DNA from: Achromobacter denitrificans NBRC 15125
Lineage (GTDB): Bacteria > Pseudomonadota > Gammaproteobacteria > Burkholderiales > Burkholderiaceae_B
Reading direction: 5' to 3'
Assembly (NCBI RefSeq): GCF_001571365.1
Contig: NZ_BCTQ01000009.1
Span: 1 to 64,000 of the forward strand
Length of the DNA: 64,000 nucleotides
Under the pieces are notes generated by a model. That model did no database searches, was not told where the DNA came from, and saw nothing but the letters and a program-made list of their open reading frames with translations. Each line of letters opens with the position of its first letter. Within the stretch, counting starts at the first letter, position 1. The position numbers were made by a program, and so were the translations under genes. Positions 42,355 through 50,456 of this stretch are shown in pieces.

Positions 42355-42471
42355 GAAAGGGATACTCCAATGAGGGTCGGTCGGTGCTGGGCAGTGCGCA
42401 CTGCTACAACCGGTATGACGAACGAATTCGCCCATCCCCTCAGATTTTTTTGTTGCCGGGCCGCCCCAAGA

Positions 42472-42531
42472 CAAAAAGCGCCCCCTCGGGGGGCAGCAAG
42501 CCGCAGGCGCAGCGTGGGGGCATTTTTTGTT
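42472..42531. repeat. GC-rich palindromic repeat with T tracts on both sides
   Basis: A GCCCCC/GGGGGC stem (42480-42494) is followed on the minus strand by GCTTTTTG, and the stretch to GGGGGCATTTTTTG at 42516-42529 gives a second T tract on the plus strand. It lies between fecR and the receptor gene and could reduce transcription of the receptor. Such bipartite palindromes are common in Burkholderiales intergenic DNA. Confidence 0.5.
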
Positions 42532-42534
42532 TGT

Positions 42535-43632
42535 TCAGCCCCGCGCCCGTTCCGGCGCCCGTGCGCGTGCCCGAACCCGCGTCACCCGCCCGCCCCACCA
42601 CAAGCGCCCCGCCTGCGGCTCCACCGGCAGAATCTGGCGCAGCAGCGCCAGTACCTTGCGCGTATCGTCCAACTGGAACACCCCCGACACCGGCAACCGC
42701 GCCACCGCCGGGTCACACTCAATCGCCCCGTGATAACGCGACAGCTCCTGCAAGAAAGCGTCCAGCGGCATATCGCGCACCGACAAAGCCCCCTCGACCC
42801 AGGCCCCGCCATCCATCATGCGCCCCTCCACCGGCGCCAGCGCCCGTACGCCTTGCGGCGTCATCCGCGCAGACTCCCCGGCCCGCAGCGTCGTACCCGC
42901 CGCCTCGCCCGCGCCATCGCGCGGCAGCAACGCCACCGCGCCTTCATCCACCGCCACCTCGCTGCCGTCGTCCCACTGCCGCACCCGATACCGCGTACCC
43001 AGCGCCTGCGCCCGCCCGTCGCGCGTCTCCACGAACAGCGGCCGCGACAACGGGTCATGCCCCGAGATCACATACACCTCGCCCGCCAGCAAACGAATGC
43101 GCCGCACCGGCCCGCCATAATCAATATCGACCGCCGTCTCCGTATTCAGCACCAGCGTGCCGCCATCCGGCAGCGTGACGCGGCGCCGCTCGCCCCGCGA
43201 CGTGGACACATCGGCCAGCGCCTGCCGAACCGCCGGCACATCCCCCGCCCGCCACGCCACCCAACCGCCCGCCGCCAACGCGCCCAGCGACATCAACGCC
43301 TTGCGGCGCGACCGCCGCACCTGCGCCGCCTCAGTCTGCCGCAGAATCCGCGCCGCCGCCTCGCCCGGCATCTCCGCCGCCGGCCGCTGCAAACGCGCGC
43401 CCAGCGCCTGCAAACGCTCCCACACCAACGCATGCGCCGGCTGCGCCCGCAGCCAGGCATCGAACACCTGCCACGCCGACGCGTCCGCCGTGTTGTATTG
43501 CAGCTTGATGCGCCAACGGATCGCTTCGTCCAACACCGCCCGATCCGCCGCGCCCTCCGCGCCGCCCTCCGCGCAGTCCTCCGCACGGGCGCCTGGCGCC
43601 CCTGGCGACACGCCCGCCCGATCAAACCCCAT
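42535..43632 (-). CDS. FecR family anti-sigma/signal transducer
   Basis: A 365-aa FecR protein. It has an N-terminal DUF4880-like part (LDEAIRWRIKLQYNTADASAW), a hydrophobic segment at about 125-140 (ALMSLGALAAGGWVAW), a FecR domain (RGERRRVTLPDGGTLVLNTE) and a C-terminal STN-like domain (YHGAIECDPAVARLPVSGVF). It overlaps the end of the sigma gene by 11 nt; the ATG at 43632 was chosen, since the frame upstream is antisense-like. The last about 15 residues are an Arg/Ala-rich tail. Confidence 0.88.
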   Translation of the reverse strand: MGFDRAGVSPGAPGARAEDCAEGGAEGAADRAVLDEAIRWRIKLQYNTADASAWQVFDAWLRAQPAHALVWERLQALGARLQRPAAEMPGEAAARILRQTEAAQVRRSRRKALMSLGALAAGGWVAWRAGDVPAVRQALADVSTSRGERRRVTLPDGGTLVLNTETAVDIDYGGPVRRIRLLAGEVYVISGHDPLSRPLFVETRDGRAQALGTRYRVRQWDDGSEVAVDEGAVALLPRDGAGEAAGTTLRAGESARMTPQGVRALAPVEGRMMDGGAWVEGALSVRDMPLDAFLQELSRYHGAIECDPAVARLPVSGVFQLDDTRKVLALLRQILPVEPQAGRLWWGGRVTRVRARARAPERARG

Positions 43633-44149
43633 AGACCAGCCGATAGCAGTGCTGCAGCGCCTGCGCCAGATAACGCTCCACCGTCGCCACCGACCTCCCC
43701 ACCTGCCGCGCAATCTGCGGGCACGTATGCCCCTCCATCTGCGCCAACAGAAACACCTCGCGCACCTCCGGCTTCAACCGGCCCAGCATCTGAGCCACCT
43801 GCTCCAGCGACTCCAGAATCAACAGCCGCGACTCTTCCGAGGGCCAATGGCTCTGCGGATAGGTCTGCAACACCGCCAGATAACTGCGCTCGATCTCCAG
43901 CCGCCGCCAATGGTCCACTAGCAAGCGGTTGGCGATGGTGCGCAAGTAGGCCCGCGGCTCGCGCAGCGCAGAGTCAGAAGGGGAAGTGGATTTCGCCGAC
44001 AACAGGCGCACAAACGTGTCCTGCGCCAGATCCGCCGCGCGATGCGCATCGCCCAGCTTCAGCCGCAGCCAGCCGTGCAGCCAGGAATGATGATCGCGGT
44101 ATAGCGTCGCGATACCGGCGTCGGGACTGGCGCTGGGGGTGGCGGACAT
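43622..44149 (-). CDS. ECF sigma factor, FecI type
   Basis: A 175-aa ECF sigma factor. Region 2 is at about residues 15-80 (RAADLAQDTFVRLL, then YLRTIANRLLVDHWRR) and region 4 at about 115-165 (KPEVREVFLLAQMEGHTCPQIARQVGRSVATVERYLAQAL). It should activate the receptor gene downstream when FecR is signalled. A Fur-box-like dyad lies 15 bp upstream of the ATG. An earlier in-frame ATG (44206) would include the operator, so 44149 was chosen. Confidence 0.88.
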   Translation of the reverse strand: MSATPSASPDAGIATLYRDHHSWLHGWLRLKLGDAHRAADLAQDTFVRLLSAKSTSPSDSALREPRAYLRTIANRLLVDHWRRLEIERSYLAVLQTYPQSHWPSEESRLLILESLEQVAQMLGRLKPEVREVFLLAQMEGHTCPQIARQVGRSVATVERYLAQALQHCYRLVYGV

Positions 44150-44163
44150 GGGGATATTTTGGA

Positions 44164-44182
44164 AATGGGAATTGTTCCCATT
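44164..44182. promoter_or_regulatory. Fur-box-like dyad before the second fecI
   Basis: AATGGGAA-TTG-TTCCCATT has perfect 8-bp arms over 19 bp, like GAGAATTGTTCTC-type Fur boxes. It lies 15 bp upstream of the sigma gene on the minus strand. Confidence 0.6.
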
Positions 44183-44266
44183 ATATCCAGACGAATACTG
44201 GCCCAAGCCCGGTGTTCGTCTCCCATGCCCGCCGGCACGGGCGGGTCTTTGTCGTCGGGCGGGCGC

Positions 44267-44599
44267 CTACTGCAACGACGCCGGCGCGTCGTGCAACACG
44301 CCGCAAGGGTCCGCATCCGCGCCGCAAGCCCGCGCCTGCTTCAGCATGGCGTCCGCCAAGGTCCCCAAGTGATCGCACAAGCCTTCCACCCCGCCCATCA
44401 ACGCCGCCACCGTCCACGCGTCTAGCGGCTGTCCGCCGGTCGCGTCAGGCTCGGACGCGCTGTTGCCGACCATGCGTGCCATGGCCGCGATGGCGTAGCG
44501 GGCTCTGTCGATTTGGTAGAGAGGGGATAGGGGGACCAGGCCGTGCTCGGGATCGGCGTCGACGGACCAGGGGTTTTGGGTGAGGGGGTGGGATTGCAT
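44267..44599 (-). CDS. Small helical protein of unknown function (DUF3077/DUF6124-like size)
   Basis: A 110-aa protein without signal peptide. An Ala-rich middle, DRARYAIAAMARMVGNSA and WTVAALMGGVEGLCDHLGT, forms likely amphipathic helices, and three Cys lie in the last third. The size and helical pattern recall small Pseudomonas proteins of the DUF3077/DUF6124 kind, but that link is by feel only. A GGAG site lies in the 20 nt before the ATG at 44599. A structured leader appears to precede it. Confidence 0.55.
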   Translation of the reverse strand: MQSHPLTQNPWSVDADPEHGLVPLSPLYQIDRARYAIAAMARMVGNSASEPDATGGQPLDAWTVAALMGGVEGLCDHLGTLADAMLKQARACGADADPCGVLHDAPASLQ

Positions 44600-45053
44600 G
44601 ACAGGCTCCAAAGACAGGTTAGGCCTGCTCCCCACTTCCAAATGGGGTGGGCGGGCACAAGGCAAGGTTGGAAGACCGGTATCTTTGGAAACCGGCGTGC
44701 GCGAACGCACCCTCGCCAAGGCCCGCCCATAGGGACGTGCAAAGGCGTTCGGACGTGAAAATGCCGCCGAAGCGGCGGCAGTCCGCCAAAGACATTACCG
44801 GCTTCCAAACCGGGCTACCGTTGGTGGCGGTAATGGGGGGAGCATACGGGAGGGGATTGGTGCTGTCCGGTGTTAGTGACAATTTCGCCGCATGATGATA
44901 TTTATATTCAGGCTGATAATTGTCTTTTAACCAGGCCAGTCAGCCGCATACCCTTACCTGCCGACTGCTTTCAGGGGTAATCGTTTCCTCAGCAACTAGC
45001 CGCACCGCGCCATCAGACTAATAATGTATTGGGGCCGCGAGGCATCTTAAAAA
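44600..45053. other. Leader region with hairpins, then low-GC junction
   Basis: Read on the minus strand, the part from about 44870 to 44600 precedes the 110-aa gene. It holds a GCCGC-TTCG-GCGGC hairpin with a UUCG tetraloop (44764-44777) followed by ATTTT. It also holds related words GGTTTCCAAAGATACCGG and CCCGGTTTGGAAGCCGG that can pair with themselves, and a CTGTCTTTGG/AGGCTCC region next to the ATG. It looks like a structured RNA leader. From about 44885 the base composition drops, marking the edge of the low-GC island; nothing is seen to 45053. Confidence 0.4.
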
Positions 45054-45650
45054 TCACACAGGATTCAATTCCCTCAAATTTGATATCGCGCGCCGCAGAC
45101 TTGCCGAATGATCTTGAGCATTTTGCAACGCCCATCTGCTTTTTACAAATTCCTTAAGATGAATATTATAGCCCGACCCTCTCTTGCTCAAATCCATTGA
45201 CGACACCATTTCATCTCGATACAACCGTTTCTTGGATTTTGAAATTAAATTCAAAATCAGCAACTTGGGATCGACTACTCTATCCACATTCATTGGAATT
45301 TTATTAGGGACGGTTTGAAAATAGGATGAAAAACCGGCACGATCGGCCAATATCCAACTTTCAATCTCAGTCACCGCCAAACGAAACACAAAATCGCGCG
45401 GTGCATGTAGAGGTCGCCACTGCCTAGCTAACTGTACCGGACACCTCCCGTCGGTATCTGCTATACAAAAAACAGGCTGCACATACTGAGCTTGCTCCGC
45501 ATACCGGGGCAAATTGGTAGTGAGCTTTGTTATGCCTCTGGCATCAATAGCCATTCCCGATAATTTCCATGCCGGCAATAATGTCTGTATTATCTTCTCC
45601 CCTAAAGAACAACATAGAACATCTTCGCCTATCACTAATATTCGACTCAT
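45054..45650 (-). CDS. Toprim-like (DUF4276-type) protein, putative defence nuclease
   Basis: A 198-aa protein. The Toprim acidic positions are seen as Glu 9 in LVIGED and the DxD pair at 65/67 in FCIADTDG, and the segment TEIESWILADR at about 94-104 is typical of DUF4276-type proteins. Its ATG overlaps the stop of the AAA ATPase gene by 4 nt, so it is translationally coupled. AAA plus Toprim pairs (PARIS, OLD-like) act in phage defence, the Toprim being the effector nuclease. Family placement is by motif only. Codon use is AT-rich, unlike the neighbours, which indicates transfer. Confidence 0.7.
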   Translation of the reverse strand: MSRILVIGEDVLCCSLGEKIIQTLLPAWKLSGMAIDARGITKLTTNLPRYAEQAQYVQPVFCIADTDGRCPVQLARQWRPLHAPRDFVFRLAVTEIESWILADRAGFSSYFQTVPNKIPMNVDRVVDPKLLILNLISKSKKRLYRDEMVSSMDLSKRGSGYNIHLKEFVKSRWALQNAQDHSASLRRAISNLRELNPV

Positions 45651-46810
45651 TCCCACAGCCCCAACTGATCAATGGCTTGTGGCCTCGTTTTTGGCAACAG
45701 GACTTCCGCAACCGTCAAGCCGTAACGAGTCTGCTCTTCCTCCTCCTTATTCGGGGGCCTTATGGTTGAGCCGTTCGGTCCGGGTTCGATTAAGAGAATC
45801 TGACTATCTTCTGAAACTTGCTGTAGCAGAGTCTCGCTATGGGTACTTACTAAGACTTGGCGTGAAGATAGACGCTTTTTTCGACCTCTCAACACTCGAT
45901 CGATCAGTAGAGGTATGTGCGAAACAATGCCGTCATTTAGCGACAATTCCGGTTCCTCCAAGAGAAGTAACCCCTCCCCCTCTTGCAAGGCCCAAAGTAA
46001 ACCAATTAAGCGCAATGTTCCATCTGAGAATTGATTTTCTCTCTGCCAAGCCCCGTTGACGCGCCAGTGAGTAAAATTGGCTTCCAAATGCCATAAACCA
46101 GTCACCACATCCTGCTCAAATCGCAGTTCGGAAAATAGTGGAACTGCGGTAGCGAGAGATTGCTGAATCCGCTTTAATCTGGCATCTCTAGTTTTCTTCG
46201 GAGTCTTTGCAATACGTTGCATTAGCCCTTGTCCAAAGGGATCACTTTCTGGCATACGTGCTCCGATCTCATCCCCATGCTTTAATAATTGAGGAATTAA
46301 ATGGAGATACGTCGTACTAGCAAAAAACTCTGCCAATTCGCGAAATTTCGCGTTACTACCAATTTGCTCCAGATGAGTCTGGGTCAATCTCTCAGGGTCC
46401 TTTAGATCATCTTTGTCCGGCCTATTTAGCACCTCATCGCTACCACACATAACGCGTTCTTCAGCGACGATAACCCTCTGCTGACCTTTCCCTTCAGCTT
46501 TAAGCGCCAAGATATAAGCCCACTGAACAGGAACATCGCTTGAATCATCCAACAAATAAATTTCAATGCGAATTCCCGGATCGCGACGTGCATGAAGGCT
46601 GCGCAATTTAGTCAGTCCACCTCTGTCGCGCAAGGCTTTTTGAAGCCCTCCCCCTTCCGACTGCGCTAAGGAGCGCAGAAAACGAAATACGTCTAAAAAG
46701 TTCGACTTACCTGATGCATTCGCCCCAATTACGAAACTCCGTGGCTTCAAGGGGATATTAATATCCTGAAAGTTCCTCCAGTTCTTTAACTTGATTCCCT
46801 CAATTTGCAT
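45647..46810 (-). CDS. AAA family ATPase (AAA15/AAA_21), putative defence sensor
   Basis: A 387-aa ABC-class ATPase resembling RecF/OLD heads. Walker A is IGANASGKSN at 28-37, the signature is QFSDGTLRL at 260-268, Walker B is LLLLEEPELSL at 281-291, and the switch His is in VSTHSE at 321-326. All catalytic residues are intact. Such proteins in tandem with a small Toprim partner sense phage proteins and release or activate the partner. The gene is AT-rich, first of a coupled pair, and lies in a low-GC island. Confidence 0.85.
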   Translation of the reverse strand: MQIEGIKLKNWRNFQDINIPLKPRSFVIGANASGKSNFLDVFRFLRSLAQSEGGGLQKALRDRGGLTKLRSLHARRDPGIRIEIYLLDDSSDVPVQWAYILALKAEGKGQQRVIVAEERVMCGSDEVLNRPDKDDLKDPERLTQTHLEQIGSNAKFRELAEFFASTTYLHLIPQLLKHGDEIGARMPESDPFGQGLMQRIAKTPKKTRDARLKRIQQSLATAVPLFSELRFEQDVVTGLWHLEANFTHWRVNGAWQRENQFSDGTLRLIGLLWALQEGEGLLLLEEPELSLNDGIVSHIPLLIDRVLRGRKKRLSSRQVLVSTHSETLLQQVSEDSQILLIEPGPNGSTIRPPNKEEEEQTRYGLTVAEVLLPKTRPQAIDQLGLWE

Positions 46811-47120
46811 ATTTACGCCTTTCGCTTAATTTTGGCCAGAAAGTTCGTTTCAAGTATATTTGAACGAAGAAAAATTCACCATCACCAGGGAGAACAACTT
46901 AAACCAAAGACATCGTCAATCAGGGAATTATATTTTCATAGAATTTGGAATTAACTCTCTAAAAACAACCTTCGAGATCAATAACGATAAATCCCATTTC
47001 CTTCAATCCCCCCTTTTATCCCCGGGGGCATAAAATAATAGTCTACCATTTCTTTTTTTAGTCAATTCGAAAATGTTCTTCGCTTAATTTCCGCCCCCCA
47101 TTGAAGAAAAGGGCAGAGAA
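46811..47120. other. 310-bp low-GC intergenic region with a dyad
   Basis: TTCAA-N6-TTGAA at 46849-46864, within GTTCGTTTC...GAACGAAG, lies 39 bp upstream of the AAA ATPase start and could be its operator. No gene is seen in the remainder, which is A/T-rich. Confidence 0.4.
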
Positions 47121-47993
47121 TTAAGAAATTAATTCTCGCATGAGATCACCATTAGAGACGCCCATGCGATAAAGAGCAGTATTGGGATATCTTTCCTTTA
47201 GCAACTCGCGCACTCTAGCTTCCGTCGCTTCTGACGTCCGATTGCCCAGTGTGACAGACTCCAGCTCCTCGGGATAGAACTGATAGTCTCCATACTGTCT
47301 ACCTCCCTCATCGTTTCGCCATGTAAGAACTCTCCACTCTTGCTCATTAGACCAACTGGACTTTTTCGTAAAACAGACCGCATGAAGTGTCTTTTCCCTC
47401 AATTCAGAGGTATCTCCGTACAACAAGAAGTCCAGCCCCGAACCTACAACGGGGCATTCGTCCAAGTAGGTTACCTTACGTGCTGCAAGCAGGGGCGTTG
47501 AGCGCTCTTCAATATGCTGAAAACCAAGAACGCAACCCGTGTGAGATCCGGCATAGTTTCCCCACATCGCATCAATGCTAAAGTCGGTGGTCACACACAG
47601 AACTCTCGCCTTATTGATGTCAAGTGCCTCGAAGTAATTCCGTAGCGTCGTTGCAATTCGATCATCAATGTCAGGTTGAGCCATATGCAACATTTGATGC
47701 AATTCCTCTCTGGAAAGACCACTAGCAACTAACTGCCTAATCAGGACGAGCAACTCCTTCGTCGATGGCCCCAACCGGTCTTCGTCCAAACCCTCGCCAT
47801 CAAACACCGCTGATTCAAGGATTCCTGGTAGTAGTGCACTGGCTTCCGCTACCGATGGTTCAAATCTCGGCATCCGTCGAAACTCGGCAACATCGTTAAA
47901 TAGCACGGGACTGGACCAACGAAGACGAGAGCCTTCCAGAACTATGGAAGCGGTTTTTGCCGAAGTATATTTATAGAATACCGGTGGATGCAT
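47121..47993 (-). CDS. DUF2971 domain protein
   Basis: A 290-aa protein with DUF2971 features: YKYTSAKTASIVLEGSRLRW at the N-terminus, LFNDVAEFR (the LFNDPFE-like segment) at about 31-39, MWGNYAGSHTGCVLGF at 143-158, and FTKKSSWSNEQEWRVL at about 216-231. The biochemical role of the family is unknown; such genes often sit in defence islands. It shares strand and low GC with the AAA-Toprim pair but is separated by 310 bp, so it may be a third component or an independent gene. Confidence 0.8.
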   Translation of the reverse strand: MHPPVFYKYTSAKTASIVLEGSRLRWSSPVLFNDVAEFRRMPRFEPSVAEASALLPGILESAVFDGEGLDEDRLGPSTKELLVLIRQLVASGLSREELHQMLHMAQPDIDDRIATTLRNYFEALDINKARVLCVTTDFSIDAMWGNYAGSHTGCVLGFQHIEERSTPLLAARKVTYLDECPVVGSGLDFLLYGDTSELREKTLHAVCFTKKSSWSNEQEWRVLTWRNDEGGRQYGDYQFYPEELESVTLGNRTSEATEARVRELLKERYPNTALYRMGVSNGDLMRELIS

Positions 47994-48221
47994 TATTTTT
48001 CTCGTATTCGACGCAAATATTTTTTAACCTTTTCTTTCGCTCTTTGAAAAAATTCACCCCCAAGAAACCGGGAATTTCAGTCCCTTTTAAAAGGCGGTAG
48101 CGAAGAAATATCGGACTACAACTCGCAAAAAAATAATCTGAAATTTTTGCTCAACCCACAGTTCCGAGGGCCAGCCTCCACACGCGATTGATGGCCTAAA
48201 CAAACACCTTATCATCAGTAG
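47994..48221. other. Low-GC junction of the island
   Basis: A/T-rich non-coding DNA from the DUF2971 start to about 48220, where composition returns to high GC inside the ABC ATPase gene. No gene or site is seen. The boundary lies within the last codons of the ABC gene. Confidence 0.4.
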
Positions 48222-48836
48222 CTAGCAAAGAACTCCAACATCAATAGTCCGCGCCCCACACCCCTCCACCAACTCCCCATCATGGCTCGCAAACAACACC
48301 ACCCGATCCTTCCCCCAAGCCCTAAATAACTCCGCCAGCACAGCCCGCCCCCGCGCATCGAACCCCTTGCTAGGCCCATCCGCGATCACCACCGCCGGAT
48401 CGCCCAAGGCCGCCGCCGTCACGAACACCTTGCGCCGCGTGCCGGTCGACATCTGTTCAAAGCGCTTGTCCAGATGCGGCTCCAGGCCCAGGTCATAGGC
48501 CAGCTCCAACGTGGCCTCGTCCAGCGCCACATTCTTTTCCGCCGCGACCTGTTCCAGCAGCCCGCGCCCCGTCAGCGTGGGAAACGCGAGGCAGTTGTCG
48601 GGCACGTAGGCCAGGCGGGCCTTGGCTTGTTGGGGCGCGTGGGTCAGGGAATGGCCGTCTATCCAGACGTCTCCGCTATCGGGCGCGAGGACGCCTGCGA
48701 TGATATTCAGGAGGGTGGATTTGCCGGTGCTGTCTTCTTCGCATAGGGCCACGCACCCGGGCGTGAAGCGGTGGGTGAGGCCCTGGAAGACGAGGTAGTC
48801 GCCGTAGCGTTTGCTGAGATTGTCGAGTCGTAGCAT
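48222..48836 (-). CDS. ABC transporter ATP-binding protein with degenerate motifs
   Basis: A 204-aa ABC ATPase-like protein. The Walker A position reads CEEDSTGKST, missing the usual glycines, while Lys and Ser/Thr remain. The signature is MSTGTRRKV in place of LSGGQ, and Walker B reads VVIADGPSKGFD, where the catalytic Glu is Gly. It is thus unlikely to be an ordinary ATPase, though the rest of the frame is intact. The protein is short, and its C-terminus ends exactly at the low-GC junction, so it may be truncated. No permease gene is adjacent. Confidence 0.7.
   Translation of the reverse strand: MLRLDNLSKRYGDYLVFQGLTHRFTPGCVALCEEDSTGKSTLLNIIAGVLAPDSGDVWIDGHSLTHAPQQAKARLAYVPDNCLAFPTLTGRGLLEQVAAEKNVALDEATLELAYDLGLEPHLDKRFEQMSTGTRRKVFVTAAALGDPAVVIADGPSKGFDARGRAVLAELFRAWGKDRVVLFASHDGELVEGCGARTIDVGVLC
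48805..48835. repeat. Direct repeat, copy 1 (5-prime end of the ABC gene)
   Basis: TAGCGTTTGCTGAGATTGTC and on, 31 nt, matches positions 54380-54410 at 29 of 31 bases in the same orientation. Here it is the coding start of the ABC ATPase (minus strand). Confidence 0.7.
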
Positions 48837-48893
48837 GGCGGGAAGTTTACGCAGGATCAGGGGGGACTAGAAGCGGCGGCGCGCGCTATGCCA

Positions 48894-48912
48894 TAATTGA
48901 TAACGATTCCTA
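48894..48912. promoter_or_regulatory. Fur-box-like site before the third fecI
   Basis: Within ATAATTGATAACGATTCCTA the GATAACGATT core resembles a Fur box. It sits 20 bp upstream of the sigma gene start, as in the other two cassettes. Confidence 0.5.
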
Positions 48913-48931
48913 TTTATTGATAGCGCAGGCC

Positions 48932-49432
48932 GTGGACTCGACACGCGATAGCCGGTTTTCCACCATTTATAAGAACGACCATCCGTGGCTGGAGCGGCGG
49001 CTGCGCAATGGGTTGCGCAACCGCGAGGACGCGGAGGATGTGGCGGGCGAGACGTTTACGCAGTTGCTGTGCCTGCCGGCGTTGGAGCAGTTGAACGAGC
49101 CGCGGGCCATGCTGGTCACGATCGCCCGGCGCATTACGTGGCGGCTGTGGCGGCGGCGCGAGCTGGAGCAAGCGTGGCTGGAGGTGCTGCGCTTGCAGCC
49201 GGAGCCGCTGGAGCCGTCGGCCGAGGAACGGGTGCAGACCTTGCAGGCCTTGCAGGCGCTGGATACGGCGCTGGATGGACTGTCTGCCAAGGCCAGGATG
49301 GCGTTTCTGTATAGCCAGCTCGACGGCCTGACGCATGTGGAGATTGCGGCGCGGCTGAAGGTGTCGCCGACCATGGTGCGCAAGTACATCGTGCAGGCCT
49401 TGCGCCGTTGCTGCGAGGTGTTTGGGGTATGA
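48932..49432 (+). CDS. ECF sigma factor, FecI type
   Basis: A 166-aa ECF sigma factor. Region 2 is at about residues 5-70 (REDAEDVAGETFTQLL, then MLVTIARRITWRLWRR) and region 4 at about 110-160 (SAKARMAFLYSQLDGLTHVEIAARLKVSPTMVRKYIVQAL). The GTG at 48932 was chosen; a TTG at 48917 is the alternative. There is no ATG near the start. It overlaps fecR (ATGA) and heads the third iron-receptor cassette. Confidence 0.87.
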   Translation: MDSTRDSRFSTIYKNDHPWLERRLRNGLRNREDAEDVAGETFTQLLCLPALEQLNEPRAMLVTIARRITWRLWRRRELEQAWLEVLRLQPEPLEPSAEERVQTLQALQALDTALDGLSAKARMAFLYSQLDGLTHVEIAARLKVSPTMVRKYIVQALRRCCEVFGV

Positions 49433-50373
49433 CGGCCTTGGATGCGCGCACCCGCGAGGCGGCGATTGAATGGCAGGTCTGTTTGTCCAGCGGGCAGGCC
49501 AGCGATGCGGACCGCGCGGCGTTTGACCGGTGGCTGGCGGAGAGCCCGAGCCATGGCGCGGCGTGGCAGCGGCTGAACGCGGCGCTGAACGGCACGTTGC
49601 ATGCGCTGCGGCCGGGGTTGCTGGCCGATGGCGATGCGCTGCGGCGTTCGCTGGTGGGGCCGCAGCTTGCGCAACGCCGGCGGCTGGGGAAGCTGGCGCT
49701 GGCGGGCGGGGCGCTGCTGCTGGGCGCGGGCGTGGCGGACCGCTATGTGCCCTTGCAATCTCTGGCGGCGGGCTATGTGACCCGCACGGGCGAGCGCCGG
49801 CGGGTGGCTTTGCCGGACGGCAACACTATGGAGCTGGATGCGCGCAGCGCGGCGTCGTGGGAGGGGCCGCAGGTGGTGCGGGTGTCGGCCGGCGCGGCGA
49901 TTTTTGAGGTGGGGGGCAGCCAGGGGCTGCACGTGCGGCTGCCGCAAGGCGAGGTCAGGCTCGGCCAGGGGCGCGCCATGGTGCGCTGCGGGGCCGGGCG
50001 CAGTTTCTGCCTGGCCTTGAGCGGGGCCGCCGAGGTCACCACGCTGGCAGGCGTGCGCCAGCCCTTGGCGCCGGGGCAGAGCGTTTGGTTCGATGCGCGG
50101 CAGGTGGATGCGGTGCAGAACGGCCAGGAGCACGCCGCCGCTTGGCAGAACGGCGAACTGGAAGTCCATGACGAGCCGCTGCAAACCGTGGTGGATGCGC
50201 TGGCCCGGTACCGGCCGGGCTGGCTGCGGATGTCGCCGCAGGCGGCGCGGTTGCGCGTGACGGGGCTGTTTCCGCTGGACGATGGCGACCGGGCGCTGGA
50301 GGCGCTGAGGAATACCTTGCCGATCCGGGTGCAGCGGTTGAGCGGCTGGTACGTGATGATCGATCTGGCCTGA
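49429..50373 (+). CDS. FecR family anti-sigma/signal transducer
   Basis: A 314-aa FecR protein: N-terminal DUF4880-like part (REAAIEWQVCLSSGQASDAD), hydrophobic segment at about 85-100 (LGKLALAGGALLLGAGVA), FecR domain (RTGERRRVALPDGNTMELDA), and a C-terminal STN-like domain (YRPGWLRMSPQAARLRVTGLF). The ATG overlaps the sigma stop by 4 nt. It relays the signal from the receptor downstream. Confidence 0.9.
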   Translation: MTALDARTREAAIEWQVCLSSGQASDADRAAFDRWLAESPSHGAAWQRLNAALNGTLHALRPGLLADGDALRRSLVGPQLAQRRRLGKLALAGGALLLGAGVADRYVPLQSLAAGYVTRTGERRRVALPDGNTMELDARSAASWEGPQVVRVSAGAAIFEVGGSQGLHVRLPQGEVRLGQGRAMVRCGAGRSFCLALSGAAEVTTLAGVRQPLAPGQSVWFDARQVDAVQNGQEHAAAWQNGELEVHDEPLQTVVDALARYRPGWLRMSPQAARLRVTGLFPLDDGDRALEALRNTLPIRVQRLSGWYVMIDLA

Positions 50374-50456
50374 ACTTTTTTTACGCGCCGGGTGTTTTTT
50401 TGATGGCGCCGATGCACATACAGGGAACGCGTGCTCACGCATCCACGGAGTGTTCC

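Noticed and set aside
42480..42531. Possible attachment site or CRISPR-like palindrome
   Set aside because: There is only one copy with no spacers; it fits an intergenic palindromic repeat or terminator.
44619..44882. 87-codon minus-strand frame over the structured leader
   Set aside because: It lies in a region with hairpins and repeats; no family features, and no convincing start.
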